This document shows positions 1 to 7,718 of a stretch of DNA of 64,000 nucleotides, piece after piece (within the stretch, counting starts at the first letter, position 1; each line of letters starts with the position of its first letter). A program made the position numbers and the translations under genes. The DNA lies in contig NZ_CP013655.1 of NCBI RefSeq assembly GCF_001465345.1, forward strand, positions 248,001-312,000, given 5' to 3'. The notes beneath the pieces were generated by a model. It saw nothing but the letters and a program-made list of their open reading frames with translations. It did not search any database and was not told the DNA's origin. This DNA comes from Enterococcus rotai (GTDB lineage: Bacteria; Bacillota; Bacilli; Lactobacillales; Enterococcaceae).

Positions 1-1
1 C

Positions 2-328
2 GAAATTCAACAAAAAATCGTTGAACTACAGCAAAAAGACAGTCAAATTCAACAAAAAATTGATGAAGGAAAACAAAAAGAAGCCGTCAAACAAGCAGAA
101 GTTGACGCAAACAATAAAGAAATCGCAACCTTGAATCAAAAAATTAATGACATCACTAATGAAAAAAATACACTTCAAGCGCAGTACGATGATTCTCAGC
201 GTAAGCTAGTCGATGCCGCAAATCAAATCACTAGCTTACAAGACTACGTAAAAAAACTTGAAAAGGCAAAAAAAGATGCTGCTTCGGTAATGGCTAAATC
301 CGATAAAATTATTGAGCAACATAAATAA
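2..328 (+). CDS. C-terminal part of a coiled-coil protein (truncated by window edge)
   Basis: The reading frame is open from base 2 and ends at TAA 326-328, so only about 108 C-terminal residues are visible and the start lies outside the window. The sequence is very rich in Gln, Lys, Glu, Asp and Asn, with heptad-like spacing of Ile/Leu/Val, no Cys and almost no aromatic residues, as expected of a long alpha-helical coiled coil. No catalytic motif or membrane segment is visible in this part. A strong terminator follows 12 nt after the stop. I do not recognise the family; a cell-surface or cell-division coiled-coil protein would fit. Confidence 0.6.
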   Translation, partial: EIQQKIVELQQKDSQIQQKIDEGKQKEAVKQAEVDANNKEIATLNQKINDITNEKNTLQAQYDDSQRKLVDAANQITSLQDYVKKLEKAKKDAASVMAKSDKIIEQHK

Positions 329-340
329 TCAAGAAAAAGC

Positions 341-383
341 AAATGACTGGGTTATAACTCTGCGAGTCATAGCCCAGTCATTT
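341..383. terminator. Rho-independent terminator after the coiled-coil gene
   Basis: Arms AAATGACTGGG (341-351) and CCCAGTCATTT (373-383) pair perfectly over 11 bp. A-rich and T-rich flanks make it usable in both directions. Confidence 0.8.
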
Positions 384-483
384 AAACTCCAAATAAACAA
401 TAAACGGTGAAAGTAGAAGTAATTCCTTCATATTTCTTAGGATTAAACGCTTCTGTCTCATCCTTTTGCTTTTGCTTACTACC

Positions 484-1245
484 TTATAAAGCTAGCTCTT
501 TTTCAAAAAACTCAGCCACAACATCCATCATTTCACCTTTGACCAAATGCCCATCGCCAACCCCCGTAATAAATTGACTATTCTCAGCATAGGGCTGACC
601 TTCAATCATTTGGTAAAAATCAGCCATATCTTCATAGGGAATTTTAGGGTCTTCGGTGCCATGCCAAAATAAAACAGGTCGTTGAGCCAATCTTTCTGGT
701 ACTTTAGAAAGATCATAATTGGCTACCCAGCTAAGCAATAATGGTAAATCTTTTGGTACAAAAAAATCCATTTCTGCTGAGCGTTCCATCACCCGTTCAA
801 TATAGCGCAGTGGTTTAGGTGTTCCCATCATACATGCTGCTGTTTTGATTTCTGGATGTTGGCTCAATAAAGCACATGTTGTAATGCCGCCCATAGAAAC
901 ACCGCCAACACCAATTTTTCCAGATTCGATCAATCCTTGTTTATCAAAATGGCGAACTAATTGTGCAAACTCAATAATATTATATTGGATACTTGCCCAA
1001 AATGTTACCGAAGGAATTGGTGAGATCGGTCCAGTTTTTCGCTCACCATGATTCATTGCATCGGGTAAAATCACTCGGATTCCTTTTCTCGCCAATTTTC
1101 TCGCTTGGGTTAGTGACAATTCTTTGGCAGACTGCCAGCCATGATAATAAATCACTAAGGGCAAAACTTGATCTTTACTTTCTTCTGCCACAACTTCTAA
1201 TACTGGAACTTTCTTGATATAGCGATGACGGATACTGATTTTCAT
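484..1245 (-). CDS. Alpha/beta hydrolase (YitV-like esterase)
   Basis: A 253-residue cytoplasmic alpha/beta-hydrolase. The oxyanion/first-strand region YYHGW lies near residue 34, the nucleophile elbow is GVSMGG with Ser117, the acid is probably Asp199 in HGTEDP, and the base is probably His233 in GDGH. Length and motifs fit the dienelactone-hydrolase/prolyl-oligopeptidase-like esterases exemplified by B. subtilis YitV, whose substrate is unknown. The ATG has a good TAAGGAGA ribosome site. The gene starts 24 nt after the membrane-protein gene at 1270-2532, so the two are probably co-transcribed. The call is firm for the fold and open for the substrate. Confidence 0.85.
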   Translation of the reverse strand: MKISIRHRYIKKVPVLEVVAEESKDQVLPLVIYYHGWQSAKELSLTQARKLARKGIRVILPDAMNHGERKTGPISPIPSVTFWASIQYNIIEFAQLVRHFDKQGLIESGKIGVGGVSMGGITTCALLSQHPEIKTAACMMGTPKPLRYIERVMERSAEMDFFVPKDLPLLLSWVANYDLSKVPERLAQRPVLFWHGTEDPKIPYEDMADFYQMIEGQPYAENSQFITGVGDGHLVKGEMMDVVAEFFEKELAL

Positions 1246-1269
1246 TTTATTCTCTCCTTAAAAACTGAC

Positions 1270-2532
1270 CTAATTATACACCTCAAAGCTGATTACATTA
1301 CTATCGGCTCGCTTAAACTCATTCCTTAAAAATTCTAGATAGGTTCCTGGCGTTAAAATACCATTAATTGTCAACAGATCGATTCCAGTGGGTCCTAAAA
1401 TCGTATCTGCCAGTAAAACACAGTTCGTTGTCAAAACAAAATACGTTTTAAAGGCTCCATGATGAAATTTATGGAGCTGGCAATTGGGCAAATTGGTTAA
1501 TAAGCTGGCATAATCTGTATGGTTTCCATGCGGATCACGCTGTAAATGAGAGGCCCAATCATAAGAACTTTGGCGGATATCATTTATACTTACTCGAATC
1601 CCCTCACGTTGTTCATCCGTTAATTTAATACCAAAACAAAACAAAGTTTTTTGATCGTGCTTGATACAAAAAGGAATATATTCATCCCGTTTGGCACCCG
1701 TTACCAAAACACCATCACCAATTGTTTCAAAAAGATGGATAGAATCTCTATCGTAATTCCCATATGAAATAATTTCTCCTTCAAAAGAAAGATCCATATG
1801 TCCAATCGATCCAAAACTTTTTTCAGTTACATGGATGAAAATTTCCAAATCCGGTTTAACAGCTTCTTTTGTTTCTTGAATTTTAGCAATAGCATCGTTT
1901 TTCCCGGCTGAATCGGGTTCTAATAAAGTATTTGTTTCTTTCAAAACAAACCGTGGAATCAATGCTTCAATAAAAACTGGCGGCGTCAAACGAATCTTTC
2001 GCTTAAGCTGATCAATGGTTTTAGTTGGGAAAAATAATCTCATGCCCAAACAAATATTGATCACACCCAACAAAACAAAATAAACAACTAAACAAGTCAG
2101 AATTTGATTTCTAGATAAAAATGCTGAAAAAAGCAACAGGGTTCCAATGACGCTTCCACCAATACCTGAAACCAATAGATTCAATCGACCAGCGAAACTA
2201 TTCTGTTTATACGTCCAATACTTTGCGAGTAATGCAACGCTTTTAATATCGATATAAGCTCCGAAGAGAATCGTCAAAACATCAAATGAAAAGGTTGAAA
2301 TAACAAAAGAGATCGCCAATGTAATTTCTAAAAGACTGCGAATCAGTCTTTCTTTTTTATGTTCTTCATGTTGGAAAAAGTGAGACACAGCATCGATCAC
2401 TAAAAGAATTGGAATCAACAAATTAAAAAAAGAAAAGACTAGGCTTGGTTGATTTTGGATAAACGCACCAATTCCAACAAGGATGATCCCTGTTATAAGC
2501 AGATACAATTGGTTAAAACGAACTGAATTCAC
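1270..2532 (-). CDS. DUF308-like membrane protein with possible permuted papain-like domain
   Basis: A 420-residue protein in two parts. Residues 1-170 contain about six hydrophobic segments in the arrangement of HdeD/DUF308-type membrane proteins. Residues 225-420 form a soluble domain with an early GHMDLSFEG...SYGNYD segment and a late TTNCVLLAD segment. An early Gly-His followed by a late Asn-Cys is the order seen in circularly permuted NlpC/P60 (papain-like) enzymes, so His and Cys are candidate catalytic residues; this is inference from motif order only. The gene lies upstream of the hydrolase at 484-1245 in the same orientation. The substrate is unknown; the domain could act on lipid or peptidoglycan at the membrane. 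Confidence 0.6.
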   Translation of the reverse strand: MNSVRFNQLYLLITGIILVGIGAFIQNQPSLVFSFFNLLIPILLVIDAVSHFFQHEEHKKERLIRSLLEITLAISFVISTFSFDVLTILFGAYIDIKSVALLAKYWTYKQNSFAGRLNLLVSGIGGSVIGTLLLFSAFLSRNQILTCLVVYFVLLGVINICLGMRLFFPTKTIDQLKRKIRLTPPVFIEALIPRFVLKETNTLLEPDSAGKNDAIAKIQETKEAVKPDLEIFIHVTEKSFGSIGHMDLSFEGEIISYGNYDRDSIHLFETIGDGVLVTGAKRDEYIPFCIKHDQKTLFCFGIKLTDEQREGIRVSINDIRQSSYDWASHLQRDPHGNHTDYASLLTNLPNCQLHKFHHGAFKTYFVLTTNCVLLADTILGPTGIDLLTINGILTPGTYLEFLRNEFKRADSNVISFEVYN

Positions 2533-2683
2533 AAATATACCTCCTGCTTACAAATAGAGTTAAAACAGATTTACGATTTCACAAAAGTACCCCTACCATG
2601 TGTAAAAGCAATCTTATCTTAACTCTTAGTATAGCTATTCTATATGTAGTTGGCGAATAAAAGCAATTTCAATTAGAACTATT

Positions 2684-3598
2684 TCACTTCACCCTTTTTC
2701 TTCTTTGTCTTCGCTTTATAATCACTCTTAAACGTAGTAAAACAAGAATAAACAAAATGACAAGTACTATTCTCGAAATGATGGTAATCATTATTTTGAC
2801 AAAGCTTATTTCTTTTTTTGTATTTTGTTTATAGCTTGCTTCAATTGCTTTTGAGGCTTCTCGTGGAACCGGATAAGTTGTCATTCCCGTCTTATCGACA
2901 TCACAAGCGTTGGCGTAGTTTCCTAAACCATCACTGCTCCTAAGATACATCTTTCCTTCAATGCCCTCTCGATTCAAAGAAAGGCTAAACGCACCATTCT
3001 TATCAGCAGTTGTTTCTTGATAATGGTACTCGTCATTATCCGTGTAGAATAGTTCTATTTGATATGTATTTTTTGATGCTGGCATTTTAATTTTACCAGA
3101 GATTTTTTTATTTTCTTTATTAAAATCTACTTTTGAAAAAAATGTAGTCGTTTGATCGCTACTCACTAAATACGGCACATTTTTGTAATGATAAATAACT
3201 CCTTCATCAGAAGTAAAACATAAATCTGTTGAATAAATCCCAATTTTATCTGTTTTTACCGGATTTTTTTCATAATACATATCTTTGATCTTGATCTTAT
3301 CACGATAATAGATTGTTTCAATAAAGCCACTATAATGATGTGTTGGACCATTCAATAAAAATGTTGAAAAAGCCACATAGGGACTATTATCATAAGGAAA
3401 TTCCAAATAAACCTCTGCCTTTTTCTTTTTGACAATTGTCGTTGTACCATCTAATACCTGTTTGCGAGCATCCCGACTCGTTAAATCATTTAAAGCATTA
3501 AAGCTTGATTCAGAAGAAGATTCCTCAATGTCTTCTCCATAACAAGCAATTGGAAAAACTAAAACCAACAACCAAACAACCAACATTTTCTTTCGCAT
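2684..3598 (-). CDS. Secreted, C-terminally membrane-anchored protein of unknown function
   Basis: A 304-residue protein starting MRKKM. A GTG lies 30 nt further upstream, but the ATG at 3598 has AAGGAG at ideal distance and is preferred. Residues 1-21 form a signal peptide, followed by an acidic/Ser-rich stretch and an extracellular region of about 230 residues with a beta-rich, carboxypeptidase-regulatory-like feel (SGKIKMPASKNTYQIELF). The C-terminus has one strong membrane helix and a very basic tail (RRQRRKRVK). This topology resembles surface proteins anchored by a transmembrane segment instead of LPXTG. I do not recognise the family. Confidence 0.6.
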   Translation of the reverse strand: MRKKMLVVWLLVLVFPIACYGEDIEESSSESSFNALNDLTSRDARKQVLDGTTTIVKKKKAEVYLEFPYDNSPYVAFSTFLLNGPTHHYSGFIETIYYRDKIKIKDMYYEKNPVKTDKIGIYSTDLCFTSDEGVIYHYKNVPYLVSSDQTTTFFSKVDFNKENKKISGKIKMPASKNTYQIELFYTDNDEYHYQETTADKNGAFSLSLNREGIEGKMYLRSSDGLGNYANACDVDKTGMTTYPVPREASKAIEASYKQNTKKEISFVKIMITIISRIVLVILFILVLLRLRVIIKRRQRRKRVK

Positions 3599-3832
3599 AC
3601 AAAAACTCCTTTTACAACTCTGTAACACAATAGTAACATTCTAGACATCAAACTGACATCAAAAAGAAATTTTTTTAAGTTTTCTTAAACTTTATTCACT
3701 GTATAACCAACACCCCATTCACAATATTATAAATAAAACTCTACATAAAGGAAAGTATATTTTGAATTTACTTGTTTCTTTTTTTAAAGCCGCCTAGTCA
3801 ATTACTATTTTTCAATAAATAGGATAAATCAA

Positions 3833-3856
3833 AACCTCCAGTGAGAACTGGAGGTT
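3833..3856. repeat. IS200 right-end hairpin
   Basis: Arms AACCTCCAGT and ACTGGAGGTT pair perfectly around a GAGA loop. In IS200/IS605 elements such subterminal hairpins are the structures bound by TnpA. This one lies downstream of tnpA. Confidence 0.8.
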
Positions 3857-3964
3857 TGCTCTTCGGCTGAAAGCCTCTTTTACCGGCCACGGCCTAAAAG
3901 GCCTTCTGATCGGGTCTCCCTCACGCACCACTTCTTCTCGCTGATTCTAAAAGAATCTCATTTT

Positions 3965-4438
3965 TCATTTTTTGCTATTTTTATTACCTGTGAACGGATC
4001 ATACTCCTCAAACAACGTCAGCTGATCTGCTATATGATCTTCCTGAACTTGATTGCGTATCTATTCTTCTATTTGTTTTTTGTTTCGGCCAACGGTATCG
4101 ACATAATAGCCACGACACCAAAACTTACGGTTGCCGTATCGATACTTTAAATTCGCATGTCTATCGAAAATCATTAAACTACTTTTTCCTTTTAGGTAAC
4201 CGATAAAACCCGAGACACTTAATTTCGGTGGAATACTGACCAACAAATGAATATGATCTCGACATGCATTTGCCTCGATGATGTCGACGCCTTTTCTTTC
4301 ACATAAAAGTCGAATGATTTCTCCGATACTTTTCTTGTACTTGTCATAAATGATTTGGCGACGGTATTTTGGCGCAAAGACGATGTGATACTTACATTTC
4401 CATACAGTGTGTGATAAACTTTGATTGTCCTTTTTCAT
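3965..4438 (-). pseudogene. tnpA: IS200-type Y1 transposase with amber codon at the catalytic tyrosine
   Basis: HUH single-strand transposase that would be 157 residues if the in-frame TAG at 4061-4063 were read through. The HUH metal motif is His62-Ile-His64 in CRDHIHLLV. Translation as written ends after residue 125 (KKQIEE). The frame continues without shift as stop-IRNQVQED...EEYDPFTG to TGA at 3965. In the family the nucleophilic tyrosine sits near residue 127, in a Y-I-x-x-Q setting; the TAG occupies codon 126 directly before I-R-N-Q. The mutation therefore appears to replace the active-site Tyr codon itself. The ATG is preceded by AAGGAGG, which lies in a stem with upstream leader sequence. 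Confidence 0.88.
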
Positions 4439-4445
4439 AAAGGAA

Positions 4446-4504
4446 CCTCCTTTAATGTTGATGATACGGTCGGGAAACCTATATCAGTTTAACATTTTAG
4501 GAGG
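4446..4504 (-). promoter_or_regulatory. tnpA leader stem that sequesters the ribosome binding site
   Basis: In the tnpA transcript the upstream arm (4491-4504) and the arm carrying the Shine-Dalgarno AAAGGAGG (4446-4459) are complementary over 12 of 14 positions. This would hide the ribosome site just before the ATG. Translational repression by a leader stem is established for Salmonella IS200; here it is inferred from sequence. Confidence 0.65.
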
Positions 4505-4535
4505 CTTTTTTATTACCTCGCTGGAAGCTCTATGG

Positions 4536-4558
4536 AACCACCCGCATAGCAGGTGGTT
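4536..4558. repeat. IS200 left-end hairpin
   Basis: Arms AACCACC (4536-4542) and GGTGGTT (4552-4558) form a 7-bp stem at the end upstream of tnpA, the counterpart of the right-end hairpin. Confidence 0.7.
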
Positions 4559-4576
4559 TTCAGAACACACAAAAAA

Positions 4577-4605
4577 ACTAACTCCTTATTTAATAAGAAG
4601 TTAGT
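4577..4605 (-). terminator. Probable original rpmG terminator, displaced to the left of the inserted element
   Basis: Arms 4577-4590 and 4592-4605 pair with one mismatch, and a run of A follows on the left, giving a U-tract in minus-strand RNA. It stands next to the displaced rpmG 3' end (4621-4640), so it was probably the rpmG terminator before integration. Confidence 0.65.
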
Positions 4606-4620
4606 GTAATGATTCAAAAC

Positions 4621-4640
4621 CTTATTTTGTTTCACGGTGT
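4621..4640. repeat. Left attachment repeat (copy of rpmG 3' end)
   Basis: CTTATTTTGTTTCACGGTGT here is identical to 8583-8602, where it is the last codons and stop of rpmG. Sequence diverges on both sides. This is the signature of site-specific integration into the 3' end of rpmG. Confidence 0.8.
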
Positions 4641-4854
4641 TCTGTGTTTAACGAACCATTCAGCAACATCAAGCGTCACACAGAAAAGTTTCTACTATTA
4701 TATGGTAATTTTAAACCACTAAAAAACACTATAAAAAATATTTCCGTATTCAAAATCGGATTCAATAAAAACTCAATTACCACGGGCAAGTTATATTTTT
4801 ACAAAAAAACTAGCGAAAACAAATAAATATTTCACTAGTTCTAAATACTACCTA
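4641..4854. other. Left end of the element without convincing gene
   Basis: Apart from the terminator at 4803-4842, I see nothing supported. A plus-strand frame at 4644-4826 has no ribosome site and runs through the terminator. Confidence 0.5.
4803..4842 (-). terminator. Terminator after the ArsD-like gene
   Basis: Imperfect stem ACTAGTGAAA / TTTCGCTAGT on the minus strand followed by a T-run. Confidence 0.6.
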
Positions 4855-5196
4855 TTATTCATTCTCAAGTTTGGGATTCTGCTGTATTGATAAACCGATA
4901 TCTAAAATATCTGACAACTCGCCAGAACTTAAAAACCTTCCTCGACTAATTATTTCATCGTTCAAAAGCACTAAAGGAAAAACACTCACATCATTTTCAT
5001 CAAAATACTTCTGAACTTTTCTATTATTCACTAACGATTTTTTTTCATCAAGAAAAATAATATCCGTTTCTAAACTTTCACCTTTTATTAAAAAATAGTT
5101 TTCTTTAAAGGCTTTGTTATTTATGCTTTCAAAAATTTCAAAATCGACATTACTACTAAAATTCTTACTTAGAATGAAATATTCTATTTTTATCAT
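4855..5196 (-). CDS. ArsD-like thioredoxin-fold protein lacking the metal-binding cysteines
   Basis: A 113-residue protein starting MIKIEYFIL. Its second half (NRKVQKYFDENDVSVFPLVLLNDEI, then SRGRFLSSGELSDIL) matches the ArsD pattern of conserved V-x-x-F, a cis-Pro loop 'FPLVLL' and a 'GR(Y/F)' turn. ArsD itself is an arsenic metallochaperone using an early Cys-Cys pair; here that position reads SKNFSSN and the protein has no Cys, so arsenite binding is unlikely. Its ATG overlaps the stop of the upstream secreted-protein gene (ATGA), which implies coupled translation. A role as partner, immunity or folding factor for that secreted protein is inference. Confidence 0.6.
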   Translation of the reverse strand: MIKIEYFILSKNFSSNVDFEIFESINNKAFKENYFLIKGESLETDIIFLDEKKSLVNNRKVQKYFDENDVSVFPLVLLNDEIISRGRFLSSGELSDILDIGLSIQQNPKLENE

Positions 5197-5738
5197 TTTC
5201 CTATTGTCATCCCACCAGCAGAACAAGACGTTGAACCAGAACCCCAAGTAGTAGTATATTGTGCTTGTAATCTATACCCTTGATAACCTCTTTTTCCTGA
5301 ATAGAAAGAATAAATCCCACCAGAATAACCATAAGTTCCCTTATATGGAGTAATATTTGAAGTAAATGATTTCACTGATCCAACATTAAGCTTCATGTTA
5401 ATTTTTGTAAACGGTGCTTGTGTGGCAGTAATTATATATGATGTATACCCCGTTGTATTATCAACTTTCTTTGTACCAGCAGTTAAAGTTATAACATTTA
5501 CTGCCCGAGCTTGAACACCGTTCGATTTCGGCGGAGTTTGAACAATTGTTTCCGTATAATATTCATCATTTTCACTAAAGCCCTCCGACTCAAAATGTTC
5601 AATAGCTTCATCTGATAAAGAACCCAAATCGACAGACTGTACAGACGGCAAGGGTGCAAACTCCTCAGCACTCACCACTGTAGAACCTACAAATAACAAC
5701 CCTAAACTCAATGTAACGAAAAGAACACATTTTTTCAT
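5193..5738 (-). CDS. Secreted protein of unknown function, coupled to the ArsD-like gene
   Basis: A 181-residue protein. Residues 1-25 are a clear signal peptide with a VVSA cleavage site, leaving an acidic Ser/Glu-rich segment and a mature C-terminal domain rich in Gly, Ser, Thr and Tyr (YGYSGGIYSFYSGKRGYQGY). The mature part has a single Cys, seven residues before the GGMTIGK end. It has its own promoter (5770-5798) and a strong AGGAG site. The ATGA overlap with the ArsD-like gene makes the two a unit. No family is recognised; a small secreted toxin, bacteriocin-like or surface-active protein is possible. Confidence 0.65.
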   Translation of the reverse strand: MKKCVLFVTLSLGLLFVGSTVVSAEEFAPLPSVQSVDLGSLSDEAIEHFESEGFSENDEYYTETIVQTPPKSNGVQARAVNVITLTAGTKKVDNTTGYTSYIITATQAPFTKINMKLNVGSVKSFTSNITPYKGTYGYSGGIYSFYSGKRGYQGYRLQAQYTTTWGSGSTSCSAGGMTIGK

Positions 5739-5769
5739 ATAATTCGTCTCCTAATATTTTGTTAATCAT

Positions 5770-5798
5770 ATTATAATTTATAACTCATTAAATGTAAA
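5770..5798 (-). promoter_or_regulatory. Promoter of the secreted/ArsD-like pair
   Basis: -35 TTTACA (5793-5798), 17-nt spacer, -10 TATAAT (5770-5775), about 30 nt upstream of the secreted-protein ATG. Confidence 0.65.
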
Positions 5799-5843
5799 TA
5801 TGTTAAGACAAATAAATATATTATTTTTATTTTGTGCTATATG

Positions 5844-6026
5844 TTATTTAGCACCCTTTAAAATTATAATATCACCTATTAAGTTTATACCTTCTAAACT
5901 TTGAGAACGTCCATCTTCATAATTTAAATCTCTCATTGCATCCTCTTTATATTCCTGAACAGATACACGCACCTCAATATCATCATCTAATGACGATAAC
6001 AAATTTCTTAGTTGCTCTAGTTTCAT
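5844..6026 (-). CDS. Small hypothetical protein, ICE remnant
   Basis: A 60-residue acidic protein (MKLEQLRNLLSSLDDDIEVRV...) with an excellent AAGGAG site seven nt before the ATG. It starts 15 nt downstream of the wall-hydrolase gene, so it probably belonged to the same transfer-type operon. No cysteines, signal peptide or membrane segment. Not recognised. Confidence 0.5.
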   Translation of the reverse strand: MKLEQLRNLLSSLDDDIEVRVSVQEYKEDAMRDLNYEDGRSQSLEGINLIGDIIILKGAK

Positions 6027-6041
6027 TACATTCTCCTTAGT

Positions 6042-7160
6042 TTAAAAATTTATTACATCTCTAGGATTGATACGACTATTTGCACTTGATCCGCCTTGTC
6101 TTACTTCAAAATGTAAATGGACACCGGTAGCAAGTCCTGTTTGCCCCATAATGCCTAATACTGTTTCATTGGTCACTTGTTGCCCTTGTGTAACACTGAC
6201 AGAATCAAAGTGACCGTAATATGTCACAAAGCCCCCCTCATGCTCAACCATGACATAATTTCCCTCGTAGCCAAGATTCGAGCCAACAACAAGCACTTTA
6301 CCAGCTTTAGCACAATAGATAGGCGGTTTACTTCCAACTGGAGTAGAAGCTAGATCAATGCCCCCGTGAATCAAACTATCAATATTTATTGAATCCCATT
6401 CTTGCGATACTTGATAAGGTGTTCTTACTGGGTTTTTCCAAGTTCCATCACCTTTACCGCCACCACCACCTGAACCAGCATTCACATAACTTTCCGCAAT
6501 CTTTAAAACTTTATCCACATACCAATCGGCATGATTATAGGCAAATACCGCTTTTCTTATATCTGTTTCGCCACCGTTAGCTTTTAGATAATTTCCAGCG
6601 GAAAATATTGCATCATGTGCGTTGAATGGGTCGGCTTTTTTATCTTTGTTTGCATCTACCCCGTAACCGCCATACCTAGCAATTATTTCAGGATTCATCA
6701 AATCCGCATTGGGTATAGCAATATCACCCAATCCATTAATTGTTGGATAAGGTGCCGACCATCCAACCCACGTTTGTTTCATAAACTGCATATGCCCCAC
6801 AGCACCAGCAGAAGAAACCATAGGATCAATAGTACCAAAATTTGTTTCTACTTTATGAACGGCTGCTATAACATTCCACGGTATGCCGTATTCTTTTTCA
6901 GCGCCTTTATAATACTCAATATATTCTTTAGGAATTTCATCCGATCCTAATTGTGATATCTCACCGCTTAAATTATCACTTTTACTATCTGTTTGAGATA
7001 ACACCGCACTCATTGCAACTAAACCTAAAAAGCCGACAATAATAAGTAAAACAGGTATTAATGGTAGTAAAATTTTTACTCACAAATACCTTTTTACTTT
7101 TCGCTTTGCTCCTTCAACAACAAATTCTTTCATCAATGATTTTTCTTCATTTTGATTCAT
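6042..7160 (-). pseudogene. CwlT/Orf14-like conjugation cell-wall hydrolase, interrupted by an in-frame TGA
   Basis: The full frame starts at ATG 7160 (MNQNEEKSLM), meets TGA at 7080-7082 after RKVKRYL, and continues in frame through a membrane helix (LLPLIPVLLIIVGFLGL) into the enzyme. The part from ATG 7013 is 323 residues: a lysozyme/transglycosylase-like domain (Glu56 in HKVETNFG), a Gly-rich linker near 181-190, and an M23 endopeptidase domain with HGGID (His216, Asp220) and HLH (299-301). Such two-domain wall hydrolases open peptidoglycan for conjugation in Tn916/ICEBs1-type elements. The TGA separates the anchor-less enzyme from its cytosolic N-terminus, so it is probably not made in functional form. 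The start overlaps the end of the upstream gene by 14 nt. Confidence 0.75.
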
Positions 7161-7709
7161 TGATTTTCGCCCCACTTACCTTACTACCTTCAACTGACAC
7201 ATAATAACCGATATAATCCTTTTCTTCTTTTTTTTCCGAGTTCATAACCTTCAAATAGACATCCACAAAATAGATATCCTCTTCACCCTCCACAGAATAC
7301 ACACTTATAGAATCGACTTCTTGATTTTCTCGGTTTAAAGGTAATCTTTCAGGATATTTCTTTAAATAGTTATAGAACGAATCAACACAATAAGGCTTTA
7401 CTCCTTCTAAATAACCATAATCACCACCACGTTTAAGATAAGCCATTATAAAATCCTGTATTAATTCAGAACGATTTGAAATTTCAACTGGTTCAATTTG
7501 ATTTTTAAATCCTTCATGGTCGTGAGAATCGCCAGTTTCAGAACTCTGTTGATCACTTGAATCAAAAGAATAAGATAGTTGTTGTTCATTTTTATTTGAT
7601 CCAACTGTTTCTTTCCATCTTTTACAGGTGTAAACCAAAAGAAAAGAGTGCCAAAAACGACACTCACAACCAAAATACCAATAATCACTTTTACAACTTT
7701 ATTTTCCAT
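7147..7709 (-). pseudogene. Membrane-anchored transfer-type protein, frameshifted
   Basis: Translation from ATG 7709 (GGAG site) gives MENKVVKVIIGILVV..., one membrane helix, then TPVKDGKK before leaving the conserved frame. The rest lies in another frame (KETVGSNKNEQQLSYSF... to NESK). The switch falls in an A-rich stretch near 7615; restoring one A would give a single protein of about 187 residues. The soluble part contains FIMAYLKRGGDYGYLEGV and shows the membrane-plus-extracytoplasmic layout of ICE transfer proteins; TcpC-like is possible but it is shorter. Read-through by ribosomal frameshifting is not excluded. Confidence 0.6.
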
Positions 7710-7718
7710 ACTCTCTCC

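Larger units (their letters stand above)
3825..4565 (-). mobile_element. IS200-type (IS200/IS605 family) insertion sequence
   Basis: A single tnpA is flanked by subterminal hairpins (3833-3856 and 4536-4558) instead of inverted terminal repeats, and there is no tnpB, which is the IS200 layout of roughly 700-750 bp. The ends are estimated from the hairpins. It sits just outside the left attachment repeat of the ICE remnant. The transposase carries a nonsense codon (see tnpA), so the copy is probably immobile unless supplied in trans. Confidence 0.85.

Noticed and set aside
388-486. In-frame extension of 33 codons after the stop of the hydrolase gene
   Set aside because: A stretch this long stays open by chance fairly often, and the hydrolase already has family length.
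4644-4826. Plus-strand 60-residue reading frame at the left end of the ICE remnant
   Set aside because: GTG start without ribosome site, runs through a minus-strand terminator, no recognisable protein character.
4855-5196. Arsenic resistance function for the ArsD-like gene
   Set aside because: No cysteines for arsenite binding and no arsA, arsB, arsC or arsR nearby.
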